This document shows, piece by piece, positions 1-11,392 of a stretch of 64,000 nucleotides of DNA (the stretch's first letter is position 1; each line of letters opens with the position of its first letter). The notes beneath the pieces were generated by a model, which saw only the letters and a list, made by a program, of their open reading frames with translations, was not told the DNA's origin and made no database searches. The position numbers and the translations under genes were made by a program. This DNA is from Siphonodentalium dalli (taxonomy: Eukaryota > Mollusca > Scaphopoda > Gadilida > Siphonodentaliidae): contig CP136061.1 of assembly GCA_032622095.1 (NCBI GenBank), positions 201,182,244 to 201,246,243 on the forward strand. Direction: 5' to 3'.

Positions 1-234
1 GAGCTATCGACTTGAAATTTGCTATGTGAATGTATCTTGCCCCGGATACGAATGTTATCGGGTCGCTGAGCCCGTGCGACGCAAGCTTCGCGCATGCGCA
101 GACCAGATCTCGAAAACGGGTGGAGCTATCGACTTGAAATTTGGTATATGAATGTATCTTGCCCCGGATATGAATTTTATCGACTTGAAATTTGGTTTTT
201 TAATAGCCCGGACAACGTCGGGCTCATCGGCTAG
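1..234 (+). mobile_element. Helitron-like unit e0 (5' end outside window)
   Basis: This is the 3' part of a unit: two ~122-bp core repeats starting GAGCTATCGACTTG, then the terminal hairpin with CCCGGACAACGTCGGG and CTAG at 231-234. It is nearly identical to 1807-2040. Confidence 0.8.
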
Positions 235-924
235 TCTCATATATATTTTGAAGACCTCTGTTTGTCTGTCTGTCTGTCTGTCTGTATGACTGTCATTTAT
301 ACAAATCTACGATTCTCGACCGATCGGGACGAAACTTGGTACGTGTGTGTGTAGTTTGACCAGGCGGTGGACGTTGTCGTATTGGCGAGCCCGTGCGGCG
401 CCCGCTTCGCGCATGCGCAGACGAGATCTTGGAAGCAGGTGGAGCTATGGACTTGAAATTTGCTATGTGAATGTATCTTTCCCCGGATACGAATTTGATC
501 GGGTCGCCGAGCCCGTGCGACGCCAGTTTCGCGCATGCGCCGACCAGATCTCGGAAACGGGTGGAGCTATCGACTTGAAATTTGGTATTTGAATGTATCT
601 TGCCCCGGATACGAATTTTATCGGGTCGCCGAGCCCGTGCGACGCCAGTTTCGCGCATGCGCAGACGAGATCTCGGAAACGGGTGGAGCTATCTACTTGT
701 AATTTGCTATGTGAATGTATCTTGCCCCGGATACGAATTTTATCGGGTCGCCGAGCCCGTGCGACGCCAGCTTCGCGCATCCGCAGACCAGATCTCGGAA
801 ACGGGTAGAGCTATCGACTTGAAATTTGGTTTTTGAATAGCCCTGACAACGTCGGACTGGGTAGAGCTATCGACTTGAAATTTGGTTTTTGAATAGCCCG
901 GACAACGTCGGGCTCATCGGCTAG
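235..924 (+). mobile_element. Helitron-like unit e1
   Basis: A complete 690-bp unit. The 5' end reads TCTCATATATATTTTG, followed by a TGTC microsatellite (about 263-285), a CGACCGATCGGGACGAAAC segment, four or more core repeats each containing GCGCATGCGCAGACNAGATC, a duplicated 3' end (a first degenerate hairpin at about 839-860 and the functional-looking one at about 896-912), and CTAG at 921-924. Positions 235-836 are almost identical to 2041-2640. Confidence 0.85.
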
Positions 925-1479
925 TCTCATATATATTTTGAAGACCTCTGTTTGTCTGTCTGTCTGTATGTATGTCTGTATGTCTGTCATTAATACAAAT
1001 ATACGATTCTCGACCGATCGGGACGAAACTTGGTACGTGTGTGTAGTTTGACCAGGCGGTGGACGTTGTCGTATTGGCGAGCCCGTGCGACGCCCGTGCA
1101 GCGCATGCGCAGACGAGATCTCGGAAACGGGTGGAGCTATCGACTTGAAATTTGGTATGTGAATGTATCTTGCCCCGGATACGAATTTTATCGGGTCGCC
1201 GAGCCCGTGCGACGCCAGCTTTGCGTATGCGCAGACGAGATCTCGGAAACGGGTGGAGCTATCGACTTGAAATTTGGTATGTGAATGTATCTTGCCCAGG
1301 ATACGAATTTAACGGGTCGCCGAGTCCGTGCGACGCCAGCTTCGCGCATGCGCAGACCAGATCTCGGAAACGGGTAGAGCTATCGACTTGAATAGTCCGG
1401 ACAACGTCGGGCTGGGTAGAGCTATGGACTTGAAATTTGGTTTTTGAATAGCCCGGACAACGTCGGGCTCATCGGCTAG
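925..1479 (+). mobile_element. Helitron-like unit e2
   Basis: A complete 555-bp unit with TCTG/TATG microsatellite at about 952-992 and three core repeats. The last core runs into a double 3' end (hairpins near 1397 and 1450); CTAG is at 1476-1479. Confidence 0.85.
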
Positions 1480-2040
1480 TCTCATATATATTTTGAAGAC
1501 CTCTGTTTGTTTGTCTGTCTGTCTGTATGTTTGTCTGTCATTTATACAAATCTACGATTCTCGACCGATCGGGACGAAACTTGGTACGTGTGTGTATTTT
1601 GACCAGGCGGTGGACGTTGTCGTATTGGTGAGCCCGTGCGGCGCCCGCTTCGCGCATGCGCAGACTAGATCTCGGAAACGGGTGGAGCTATCGACTTGAA
1701 ATTTGCTATGTAAATGTATCTTGCCCCGGATACGAATTTTATCGGGTCGTCGAGCCCGTGCGACGCCACCTTCGCGCATGCGCAGACGAGATCTCGGAAA
1801 CGGGTGGAGCTATCGACTTGAAATTTGCTATGTGAATGTATCTTGCCCCGGATACGAATGTTATCGGGTCGCTGAGCCCGTGCGACGCAAGCTTCGCGCA
1901 TGCGCAGACCAGATCTCGAAAACGGGTGGAGCTATCGACTTGAAATTTGGTATATGAATGTATCTTGCCCCGGATATGAATTTTATCGACTTGAAATTTG
2001 GTTTTTTAATAGCCCGGACAACGTCGGGCTCATCGGCTAG
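1480..2040 (+). mobile_element. Helitron-like unit e3
   Basis: A complete 561-bp unit of the same family: TC start, TGTC microsatellite at about 1505-1540, cores with GCGCATGCGC, CCCGGACAACGTCGGG hairpin, CTAG at 2037-2040. From 1807 on it is the near-identical partner of unit e0. Confidence 0.85.
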
Positions 2041-2672
2041 TCTCATATATATTTTGAAGACCTCTGTTTGTCTGTCTGTCTGTCTGTCTGTATGACTGTC
2101 ATTTATACAAATCTACGATTCTCGACCGATCGGGACGAAACTTGGTACGTGTGTGTAGTTTGACCAGGCGGTGGACGTTGTCGTATTGGCGAGCCCGTGC
2201 GGCGCCCGCTTCGCGCATGCGCAGACGAGATCTTGGAAGCGGGTGGAGCTATGGACTTGAAATTTGCTATGTGAATGTATCTTTCCCCGGATACGAATTT
2301 GATCGGGTCGCCGAGCCCGTGCGACGCCAGTTTCGCGCATGCGCCGACCAGATCTCGGAAACGGGTGGAGCTATCGACTTGAAATTTGGTATTTGAATGT
2401 ATCTTGCCCCGGATACGAATTTTATCGGGTCGCCGAGCCCGTGCGACGCCAGTTTCGCGCATGCGCAGACGAGATCTCGGAAACGGGTGGAGCTATCTAC
2501 TTGTAATTTGCTATGTGAATGTATCTTGCCCCGGATACGAATTTTATCGGATCGCCGAGCCCGTGCGACGCCAGCTTCGCGCATCCGCAGACCAGATCTC
2601 GGAAACGGGTAGAGCTATCGACTTGAAATTTGGTTTTTGAATAGCCCGGACAACGTCGGGCTCATCGGCTAG
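2041..2672 (+). mobile_element. Helitron-like unit e4
   Basis: A complete 632-bp unit, near-identical to e1 over about 600 bp apart from a 2-bp TG length change and a few substitutions. It has a single 3' hairpin and CTAG at 2669-2672. Confidence 0.85.
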
Positions 2673-3064
2673 TCTCATATATATTTTGTAGTCCTCTGTT
2701 TGCCTGTCTGTCTGTCTGTATGTCTGTATGTCTGTCATTTATACAAATCTACGATTCTCGACCGATCGGGACGAAACTTGGTACATGTGTGTAGTTTGAC
2801 CAGGCGGTCGTCGTTGTCGTATTGGCGACCCCGTTCGACGCCCGTGCAGCGCATGCGCAGATGAGATATCGGAAACGGGTGGAGCTATCGACTTGAAATT
2901 TGGTATGGGAATGTATCTTGCCCCGGATACGAATTTTATCGGGTCGCCGAGCCCGTGCGACGCCAGCTTCGCGCATGCGCAGACCAGATCTAGGAAACGG
3001 GTAGAGCTATCGACTTGAAATTTGGTTTTTGAATAGACCGGACAACGTCGGGCTCATAGGCTAG
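2673..3064 (+). mobile_element. Helitron-like unit e5
   Basis: A complete 392-bp short unit: TC start, CTGT microsatellite at about 2703-2735, about two core repeats, a slightly altered hairpin (GACCGGACAACGTCGGG), CTAG at 3061-3064. Confidence 0.8.
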
Positions 3065-3571
3065 TCTACTATATATTTTGGGACTTCTGTGTGTGTGTGA
3101 GGGTGTGTGTGTGTGTTAGCTATGGCCGGGAAAACTGCCAGACGGATTTTGACGAAATTTGATACCTAGGGTTAATTGTTTCCAGGGAGTGTTTTGGACG
3201 GATTAAGTCGTGACCCCGACCTGACCTTGACCTTCAAAAATGTTAATTCAAGGTCAAATCTGGTAAAACGGACGGATTTCGACGAAATTTTATACCTAGG
3301 GGTACTTTTGTCCGGTGTGTGTTTTGGACGGGCCAAATCGTGACCCCCACCTGACCTTGACCTTCAAAATGGTCAATTAAAGGTCAAATCGCGCCTTTCG
3401 ACGGATTTCGATGATATTTTATACCTAAGGGTGCTTTTTTTCCGGGGATTGTTTTGGACGGGTCAAATCGTGACCCTGACCATGACCTTCAAAATGGTCA
3501 ATTCAAGGTCAAATCGCGCCTTTCGACGGATGAAAGGAAACAGCCCGGACGAAGTCGGGTCACCCTGCTAG
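3065..3571 (+). mobile_element. Helitron-like unit e6, second family with AGGTCA-rich core
   Basis: A 507-bp unit starting TCTACTATATATTTTGGG, then a TG microsatellite (3089-3116) and three ~130-bp cores containing GACCTTGACCTTCAAAA (reverse complement carries AGGTCAAGGTCA). The 3' hairpin is CCCGGACGAAGTCGGG and CTAG is at 3568-3571. It shares terminal architecture with e0-e5 but not the core. Confidence 0.85.
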
Positions 3572-3857
3572 TCTATTATATATTCTGGAACTTATGTCTG
3601 TCTGTCTATGTGTGTATGTGTGTTATAGACTCGGAAACTGCTCGACCGATCCGACTCGAATTTGGTATGTAGGTCTTCTTTGATCCCTGGAACAATATGG
3701 GGGGTCGAATTTCATATGCGACCGTGTCCTTGATCTCGCTCCTATACGCTCATATAGGCATGTTACTGGACCGATCGAACAATAGTTTTTTTTCTTTCTC
3801 CTAATACTTTTCAACGTTGTTCCCTAAATAGCGGGCGAATTCGGGCACATCAGCTAG
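3572..3857 (+). mobile_element. Helitron-like unit e7, third core type
   Basis: A 286-bp unit starting TCTATTATATATTCTGGA, with a CTGT/TG microsatellite (3595-3624) and a single core with GACTCGGAAACTGCTCGACC. The 3' end has GCGGGCGAATTCGGGC then CTAG at 3854-3857. It is the terminal, most diverged member of the array. Confidence 0.7.
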
Positions 3858-5084
3858 TGCAAAATATTTTTGAAACAATAATTAGAAACAATTAGAAACT
3901 CTTTGCATGGCCAGATGTCTCCCATATGTATTTCCGCTGAGAATATAGTATTATGGCGGCTAACATAACCTTCCTTGTGGCTAGGAGGAACTAAATAGGG
4001 CGGATTATGCCCCTTGTTGAATTTACACGGTATCCAGAACTTGCATAAACACACACTGCCAGATGATTGGGTCAAACTATGAGTCAGATATTTGTTGTGA
4101 CATAAAAGATGCGACATAATCTACTATAGCAGGGTGACCCGGCGTTGCCCATGTTAAAGGCATGTGTGGTTCACTCTGGATGGCATGTGACAGCACGGAG
4201 GAAGATTTCCGGAGACATAGTGATTCAATCGTTGACCTCCGATGTCGTTCCGTGAAGAACAATTTGTTATTCCAAGGTGGCCTGAGCGAAATACAATACG
4301 AGAATACCGAAGCTCTCTTGGGATAATTCATACAGCTACCCGTTATTCCGAAGGCCTGAACTACAACCAACACACGTCAGCACAGTTGGTACCGCGGGGA
4401 GCGCCCTGTGGACGTAATCATCAACGACACGGTAAACACGCACAACAAGAAAACCATTATGATAGTCAGAAATGGTAACGCCCTCAATTATTATTACTAC
4501 ATTATTTGGCATATATAGAATATATATACTGGTTTCATGAATACACCACCTCAGAATTCCGTTAAAACAACTAATCCTTCAAATTATAACAACAACTGTG
4601 GCTTATCACTGAAGGTTTCTCGTTCACCACGCCATGCAAAAAGTCTCTAAATGCGGACCAAAAATCTACTCATCGAATTATTAACACCCACACGATACTT
4701 CGCAATACGACATTTAGTCTACATTCCAACTGCGACTTACTTCATCAGCAATGTTAGCTGTTATATTGTGTTGCCGCAATAGCCATTGTTCACGCCTAAA
4801 TATCGAAAGCAATTAACGCGATCATAAAGGTTACCTACTGCAACAATGAGACATCCGCGAAGATACATCCGAGAATAATATATCCTGAAAATGTCTAACC
4901 GGGACGCAAATAGCTAATAAGTTAATAATCACATTTCTCCATAGCTCCTATGACATCAACAGATCTGCCTCGCAGTGTACACCCTATAGGCCATTACAAC
5001 CCATAACTTCCCGAATCAGCCCGCGTACCAGTAGTTTAATTACGATCTAAGAATGGAATCAGTTATGCACTCCTGATATCAACT
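3858..5084. other. Intergenic tract with no recognisable gene
   Basis: Both strands hold only short frames without recognisable domains. No clear TIR, hairpin or RNA gene was seen in this stretch. Confidence 0.5.
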
Positions 5085-5615
5085 TTGAAAATATGGTAGC
5101 ATTAGGGTTAATTAAAATACGTGTATTGGTTCGAAGAGGAATAATTAAAATGTGGTCACATCCAGTGAAGGTTAATAACAATATGGTCCCATGAGGGTTA
5201 ATTACAATATGACCCAATGGGAGTAAATAAAAATATGGTCCCATGATGGTTAATTAAAATGGTACCATGATGGTTAATTAAATTAAAACTGACAAGGGTT
5301 AAAAAATAATAATAATATGGTCCCGTGAGGGTTAATAAAAATATGGATCCATGGGGTTAATTGAAATATGGTCCCATGAATGTCAATTGAAATATGGTAA
5401 CACGAGGGTTGATTAAAGCTAAAATATGGTCCCATTATGGGGGTTAGTTAAATTTAAAATATGGTGTCATCAGGGTTGTTTAAACTACTGTCCCATGAGG
5501 GTTACATAAAATATAATCCCATGAGGTTCAATTGAAATATGGTCCAATGAGGACTAATTGAAATATGCCCACCCCATGAGGATCAATTAAAACATGGTCA
5601 CAGAAGGGTTAATTT
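5085..5615. repeat. Degenerate minisatellite, ATGGTCCCATGAGGGTTAATT type
   Basis: About 20 imperfect copies of a 25-40 bp unit containing ATATGGTCCCATGAGGGTTA follow each other. Unit length and sequence vary strongly, so the array is old or gene-converted. The open frame at 5059-5244 (minus) is a translation of the repeat. Confidence 0.75.
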
Positions 5616-6948
5616 CTTAACATTCTTCGATTCGTATAACATTCTGATATATGAGCCATACATAGAAATAATAATGATGTTTACAATAAGGCCACATTGT
5701 GTGTTAAACAACCAATGTGAATGGTTAGTGCTGGAACGTTTCTTAATAACATCTCTATTCATAGATCAGATATATTCAGCTTACAAATGAATTAAAAACA
5801 AGTTTAGAGACCAAGCCTAAAGTTCACTAAACGTCAATATTTACAAGCAACACGAAGGATTAACGCGGAAATTAGTTAATAATTACAGTCCCAATTCATG
5901 TATAATATAACATGCCACTATTTGTCGCGTATAACTAAATGAAAAAGTTCACTAAACGATGTTAAATAACATGTTAAAACACCGATATAAACAAACAGCT
6001 CGAAGGGTTCATGTGTGAACTAAATTTCTGATACCATCCTCAAATCCCCATCAAATATAATAGTAGATAGCATTCCGATTTATGTCACGTTAAAATAAAT
6101 GAAAGATGTTCAAATAGCAATACAATAAAGCAGTTTAAACAACAATAGAAACATGTACACAGCACGCAGGGCGCTGAGGGTTAACGCGGGAACTCCCGTC
6201 CAATGAGCATAAACAATTATTGCGGCTAACATTCCATGGTTCAATATCGACAAGCCACAAAGCGATACGTGAATATACATGCAGACCCATATAAGTACTG
6301 AGTAAGAAAATACCCAAGTACCTTTCTAATCATATTTTCCCCATTGCCGTAGCTCCTATGACAAGTCAAAAATGCCTTCACAGAATACACCCATATAGGG
6401 CGTATCAAGAGACAGAGAAGAGGTTCCACGCCAAACCAGGACAGGACAGGGGTGGCTGCAAGTTCACAAAACAGTGTTGAAGTCAATACTGTTACAAGTG
6501 AAATCACTCGTTATAGACGGAATTGTGACAGTTTATTGAGAATTATTACGCTAAATGTATGTGGCCTCCTGAAATGACCCGAATTTATAGGACTTTGTGA
6601 CAGTTATGACATACAATTGTGGTGAATTATTATTGCTGGGATTTTTCTTCACAGTAAAAGCGTTTTAGCCGTATGAAGTCGGTGGTATTGTGATTGGTTA
6701 CATGGAGGGACTGTCATGATCTGATTTAAAATATCACTGGGTTAAAATATCCGGTAACATGTTTGATTGGGGGCAACTCCGCTTCTGATATCAATTACAT
6801 AGCATACACCACGCGTGGCGCTTCCCATTATTAATGCGTATCATTAAATCACTCGTGCCAGTCAACATATCAGCCCTGTACATATTTCGTGTACTACATG
6901 GTGTATGGATGTAGTTCTCAGTCACTATTATATGCATTTTCCTTCCAG
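5616..6948. other. Non-coding tract upstream of TMEM45-like copy 1
   Basis: AT-rich sequence with no recognisable coding region. It should contain the 5' exon(s) and promoter of the downstream TMEM45-like locus, because the coding exon is preceded by a splice acceptor, but no exon or promoter could be identified by eye. Confidence 0.4.
6936..6948 (+). promoter_or_regulatory. Splice acceptor before TMEM45-like copy 1 start codon
   Basis: A pyrimidine-rich stretch ends in CCTTCCAG at 6941-6948, 18 nt before the conserved ATG at 6967. This implies an upstream 5'UTR exon. Copy 2 has a comparable AG (43238-43239) 24 nt before its start-equivalent codon. Confidence 0.55.
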
Positions 6949-7326
6949 ATTTACAACGAGACAATTATGGGGAATTTCGGTGGTCACGCCCTTCCAGGAT
7001 CATTCTTCCTGCTGTTTGGATTGTGGTACCTAGTACAGACATGGTGTCGTTACTGGACGAGTAGCAGACAGCGAATAAAGTTCATACCAACAGTGGCGTT
7101 CCCATGTCCATGCTTGTGTAAGAAACTGAGGAATTTTCCCATCGATGCTCTTATCAAAATAATCTTAACAACAATAGGAGCAGCTATCGAAATTTACACA
7201 GGGTCTTATAATGGCGTGTTTGTAAATTTCTCGAACGCACAGCACGTCACCATGTTTATGGCATTCGCACTGACGGGAGTGATTGACATACTGTATTATT
7301 TTAACGTTCCACTACCACCCGACATG
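6949..7326 (+). pseudogene. TMEM45-like: TMEM45-like (DUF716) membrane protein copy 1, N-terminal part, interrupted
   Basis: This is the N-terminal 120 codons of a TMEM45A/B-family multi-pass membrane protein. The start is ATG 6967, because the family begins M-x-N-F-x-G-HALPGSFF and this copy reads MGNFGGHALPGSFF; the open frame runs upstream to 6889 but lacks family similarity. Hydrophobic stretches fit the first TM helices (about residues 10-28 and 65-85), and QHVTMFMAFALTGVID matches the next one. The frame stops at TAA 7339-7341, 13 nt into a transposon-like insert. The missing C-terminal part lies at 20190-20708. Family members are predicted membrane proteins of poorly defined molecular function; TMEM45B is reported in vesicular and membrane compartments. 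Whether this allele is a pseudogene or an insertion variant of a working gene cannot be told from one haplotype. Confidence 0.85.
7325..7326 (+). repeat. 2-bp target duplication TG, left copy
   Basis: TG at 7325-7326 is repeated at 20188-20189, flanking the CACTG-ended insert. Removing the insert and one TG joins codon ATG to GAC TAT in frame. Confidence 0.7.
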
Positions 7327-7724
7327 CACTGCCAAAAATAATTTCTTAATAAGATAAAATATCTTGAAACAAGAAAAACTATTTCCTGAAACAGGAAAAT
7401 AAATCTTATTTTGAGAAATATACCCCCAAAGTCTGCTACATCAAGAAAATTTAAGAAACTCCCAACAGACAAAAGATAGTTTTCTCAAAAAAGATAGATT
7501 TTAGTCTTGAAACAAGAAAAAATTTCCTTACTAAGAAAATGGCTTCAAAAATTAAATATATATTTCTTGTTTCAAGATTTTTTTTCTAAGTTAAGAAATA
7601 CTTAAAGAAAATATTTCTAAACCAAGAATTAATTGTTATGTACAAATTACTGCTGTAATAGAATAACTGTAAAAGTCCAACGATAGCAAAATTGTGATCA
7701 AAATTTTGTGGTAAACATTGAAAA

Positions 7725-7991
7725 AGGTCCAACCTGTTGATTAAATATTCTGAAATTCATATTCATACTTAAATATTTGAACTACATGTAATACTACAGC
7801 TATAGGATTATATAATTGTTGACAAGTCACTCACTGTAACAGTTTTGTTTACATAACATTGGAAAAGGTCCAACCTGTTGATTAAATATTCTGAAAATGT
7901 TATTCATAGTTAAATATTTGAACTAATAATACAGCTAGAATTATATATTTGTTGACAAATCACTGTAACAGTTTTGTTTACATAACAATAG
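7725..7991. repeat. Two-copy tandem duplication, ~140 bp
   Basis: A unit starting AGGTCCAACCTGTTGATTAA at about 7726 recurs at about 7867, both ending with CACTGTAACAGTTTTGTTTAC. The copies differ by small indels. Confidence 0.7.
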
Positions 7992-8308
7992 TTTCAACAG
8001 CTGTAATTTTGTTATTGGCAATCTGTCAGTAAGTGTTTTTATCTATTTCTCAATGCGCTTAGGGCATGCTGACCTTTATACAATTTTAATAAAATTTTGT
8101 TTGCACAATATAGTGGGTCGCCATTGAGGAGGCCTCCCTTGAAATCTCCAGTTGGTGGTTTGCCACACCATCCCGAACTAGACAAACCTCTCTGGTGGCC
8201 CCTTGCATTGCACCTATTAATTAAACCGGTACTTCAAGCTGGTATATACCCCTCTTATATAAGGATGGAAGATGCTACCAATTTCAAACCGATGGTATTT
8301 CTTCAGAG

Positions 8309-10900
8309 TTGACTCTCTTGTATTATGAAAGCAAGCCCAATGAGGCCATGCACCTATTGTATGTTTATAACACACAAAAGACTATATCTTAGCAGAATGC
8401 ATGTCTCTGATGATACAAACAATAAATTATCCAATTTATCCATAGTTGAATTTCATTTGGCTATATAGGAAAGCATACAATGTGGCTTTTATTTAGTTTC
8501 CACAAAGTATTTTAAGTAAAATATCCATCAAGTGATGTATTCTGCCTTGTCCTATATATTAAAATGCATGCAATGGCCATGAGAAATGCTTAATTTATTG
8601 GTAGAGATGTCAATCAGATAAGAAATACTGACATTTTAGGTTTGATACACCATTTCAGCTGGCTTGGCATCTTTTAAATTTGAAACCTAAGGGAATTTAT
8701 TCAGCTTTGACTCTCTAAATTATGGAAGAAAGCCCAAATGAAGCCACTATTTGCATGTTAGTAACATGTATAAGGCTATATCTCAACAGAATACATGTCT
8801 CTGATAAAATGCACAATAAAATATCAATAGTTCAATTGCATTTGGCTATAGAGGGATGCATACAATATTGGTTTTATGTAGTTTCCACAGACTATTATAA
8901 GTAAAATATCCATCAATTGATGTTTTCTACATAGCCTTGTATATTAAAATGCATGTAATGACCATGGGAAATGTTTAATTCATTAGTTGATATGTCCATC
9001 TGATAAGAAATACTGACAATTGAGGTTTAAAATACCATTTCATGGGATTATGGGATCATAAATATCAAACTAAGGGAATTTCTTCAGATTTGACTCTCTA
9101 AATAATGGAAGAAAGCCCAAATGAAACCACTATTTGCATGTTAATGACATGTATAAGGCTATATCTCAACAGAATACATGTCGCTGATAAAATACACCAT
9201 AAAATATCCATAGTTTAATTGCATTTGGCTATAGAGGGATGCATACAATATTGCTTTTAAGTAGTTTCCACAGACTATTTTAAGTAAGATATCCATCAAA
9301 TAATGTTTTCTACCTTGCCCTATATAGCATAATGCACACAGTGACCATGAGAAATGTTTAATTTATTGGTAGAGATGTCCATCTGATAAGAAATACTGCC
9401 ATTTGAGGTTTGATACACCATTTCAGCTGGCTTGGCATCTTACAAATTTGAAATAAGGGAATTTATTCAGCTTTGACCCTCTAAATTATGGGAAAAAAGC
9501 CTAAATTATGCCATTATTGGCATGTTTATAACATATATAAGGCTATATCTGAACAGAATACATGTCTCTGATGAAATCAACAATAAAATATCCATAGTTT
9601 AATTTGTTTTGGCTATACAGGGATGCATACAACATGGCTTTTAGGTTGTTTCCACAGACTATTTTAAGTAAAATATCCATCAAATGATGTTTTCTGCCTT
9701 GTCCTGTATATTAAAATGCATGCAATGACCATGAAAAATGTTTAATTTATTGGTAGAGATGTCCATCTGATAAGAAATACTGCCATTTGAGGTTTGATAC
9801 ACCATTTCAGCTGGCTTGGCATCTTACAAATTTGAAATAAGGGAATTTATTCAGCTTTGACCCTCTAAATTATGGGAAAAAAGCATAAATTATGCCATTA
9901 TTGGCATGTTTATAACATATATAAGGCTATATCTGAACAGAATACATGTCTCAGGTGAAATAAACAATACAACATCCATAGTTTAATTTGATTTGGCTAT
10001 ACAGGGATGCATACAACATGGCTTTTAGGTTGTTTCCACAGACTATTTTAAGTAAAATATCCATCAAATGATGTTTTCGGCCTTGTCCTGTATATTAAAA
10101 TGCATGCAATGACCATGAAAAATGTTTAATTTATTGGTAGAGATGTCCATCTGATAAGAAATACTGCCATTTGAGGTTTGATACACCATTTCAGCTGGCT
10201 TGGCATCTTACAAATTTGAAATAAGGGAATTTATTCAGCTTTGACCCTCTAAATTATGGGAAAAAAGCCTAAATTATGCCATTATTGGCATGTTTATAAC
10301 ATATATAAGGCTATATCTGAACAGAATACATGTCTCAGGTGAAATAAACAATACAACATCCATAGTTTAATTTGATTTGGCTATACAGGGATGCATACAA
10401 TATTGCTTTTATGTAGTTTCCACTGATTATTTTAAGTAAAATATCCATCAAATGATGTTTTCTACATTGCCTTGTATATTAAAATGCATGTAATGACCAT
10501 GGGAAATGTTTAATTTATTAGTTGATATGTCCATCTGATAGGAAATACTGACATTTGAGGTTTTAAATACCATTTCATGGGATTATGGGATCATAAATAT
10601 CAAACTAAGGGAATTTCTTCAGATTTGACTCTCTAAATGATGGAACAAAGGCCAAATGAAGCCACTATTTGCATGTTTATAACATGTATAAGGCCATATC
10701 TTTGCAGAATGCTTTTCTCTGATAATAAAACAAATAACATATCTATATTTCATAGTTTAGTTGGCAAAACAGGGTGCATAACATGTGGTTTTAAAGTAGT
10801 TTCACAGACTATTTTAACTAGAATATCAATTAAATGATGTAATCTAACTTGCCCTGTGTTTTAAAATGCATACACTGACCATGATAAATGTTTAATACAA
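8309..10900. repeat. Satellite of seven ~385-bp monomers
   Basis: The marker TTGACYCTCTAAATTATGG (or variants) starts at about 8309, 8708, 9087, 9472, 9857, 10241 and 10625, giving a period of 379-399 bp. Each monomer contains CATATAAGGCTATATCT, GAATACATGTCTC and AAGTAAAATATCCATCAA. The monomers at 9472, 9857 and 10241 are very similar, the outer ones more diverged, as expected for recent expansion in the array centre. Short frames inside are not genes. Confidence 0.85.
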
Positions 10901-10950
10901 ACAGCGTCCTTAATGCTGCACCAGCCTAACTCCCGTTATGAAAGGGTTAA
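10895..10950 (-). mobile_element. piggyBac-like MITE remnant (one end)
   Basis: The end reads CTCCCGTTATGAAAGGG followed by TTAA at 10947-10950. It matches the right ends of the copies at 33514 and 46582. No matching left end was found nearby. Confidence 0.45.
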
Positions 10951-11032
10951 ATTAATAAACAAAGGTTACACAGACATCCCCCCTTCAACAGCGCGGTGAG
11001 TGTGTTTTTTATGTAATATATGTCATATCCGG

Positions 11033-11392
11033 TATAAGAGCCCCCCCCCCCCATTTCGTACGCTGTATTCCATGCCCTGTTATGAGGTACGCCATATTCC
11101 GGCCCCTCTGTTAGGAGGTATTCGGTATTCCAAAAATACCGGTATTCGTATACCAACCTTCCAATAAAACGATCATAAGAATAATACAAATGCGATGTTT
11201 GTCACAATAAATGCACGGTTTGACATACAGATCGTCGATCATCAATTTATATCAATTTAGACATGGACATGATGACCGGCGTTCGTACGGCAATAGAGAA
11301 TTTATCCATATGGCTGTTAACTGGTATTTCGCATTCCACCCTCTGTGTTAAGTGGTATTATTCCGTATTCCAGGGGGTGGGGTGCTCTTATA
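11033..11392. mobile_element. Short TIR element with poly-C ends
   Basis: TATAAGAGC followed by 13 C at 11033-11054 is mirrored by GGGGGTGGGGTGCTCTTATA near 11372-11391. The interior is rich in GGTATTC/GTATTCC motifs. It resembles a MITE; its class is unknown. Confidence 0.5.

Larger units (their letters stand above)
1..3857 (+). mobile_element. Head-to-tail array of eight Helitron-like non-autonomous elements
   Basis: Eight units (one 5'-cut by the window edge) lie in the same orientation. Each complete unit starts TC followed by an ATATATTTTG-type tract, continues with a CTG/TG microsatellite and one or more ~120-130 bp core repeats, and ends in a GC hairpin 9-11 nt before CTAG. Junctions at 234/235, 924/925, 1479/1480, 2040/2041, 2672/2673, 3064/3065 and 3571/3572 read CTAG directly followed by TC, with nothing between. 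TC start, CTRR end and 3' hairpin are Helitron hallmarks; microsatellite plus tandem core is the architecture of mollusc pearl and insect DINE-1 elements. No Rep/helicase ORF is present, so all are non-autonomous. The many small open frames here are repeat translations, not genes. Confidence 0.85.

Noticed and set aside
1-2640. Regularly spaced repeats considered as a CRISPR-like array
   Set aside because: Units are ~122 bp and abut with no unique spacers; termini and microsatellites identify eukaryotic transposons.
1-3080. Many overlapping open frames of 60-120 codons on both strands
   Set aside because: They repeat the same peptides because they translate the Helitron-like core repeats; no independent evidence of coding.
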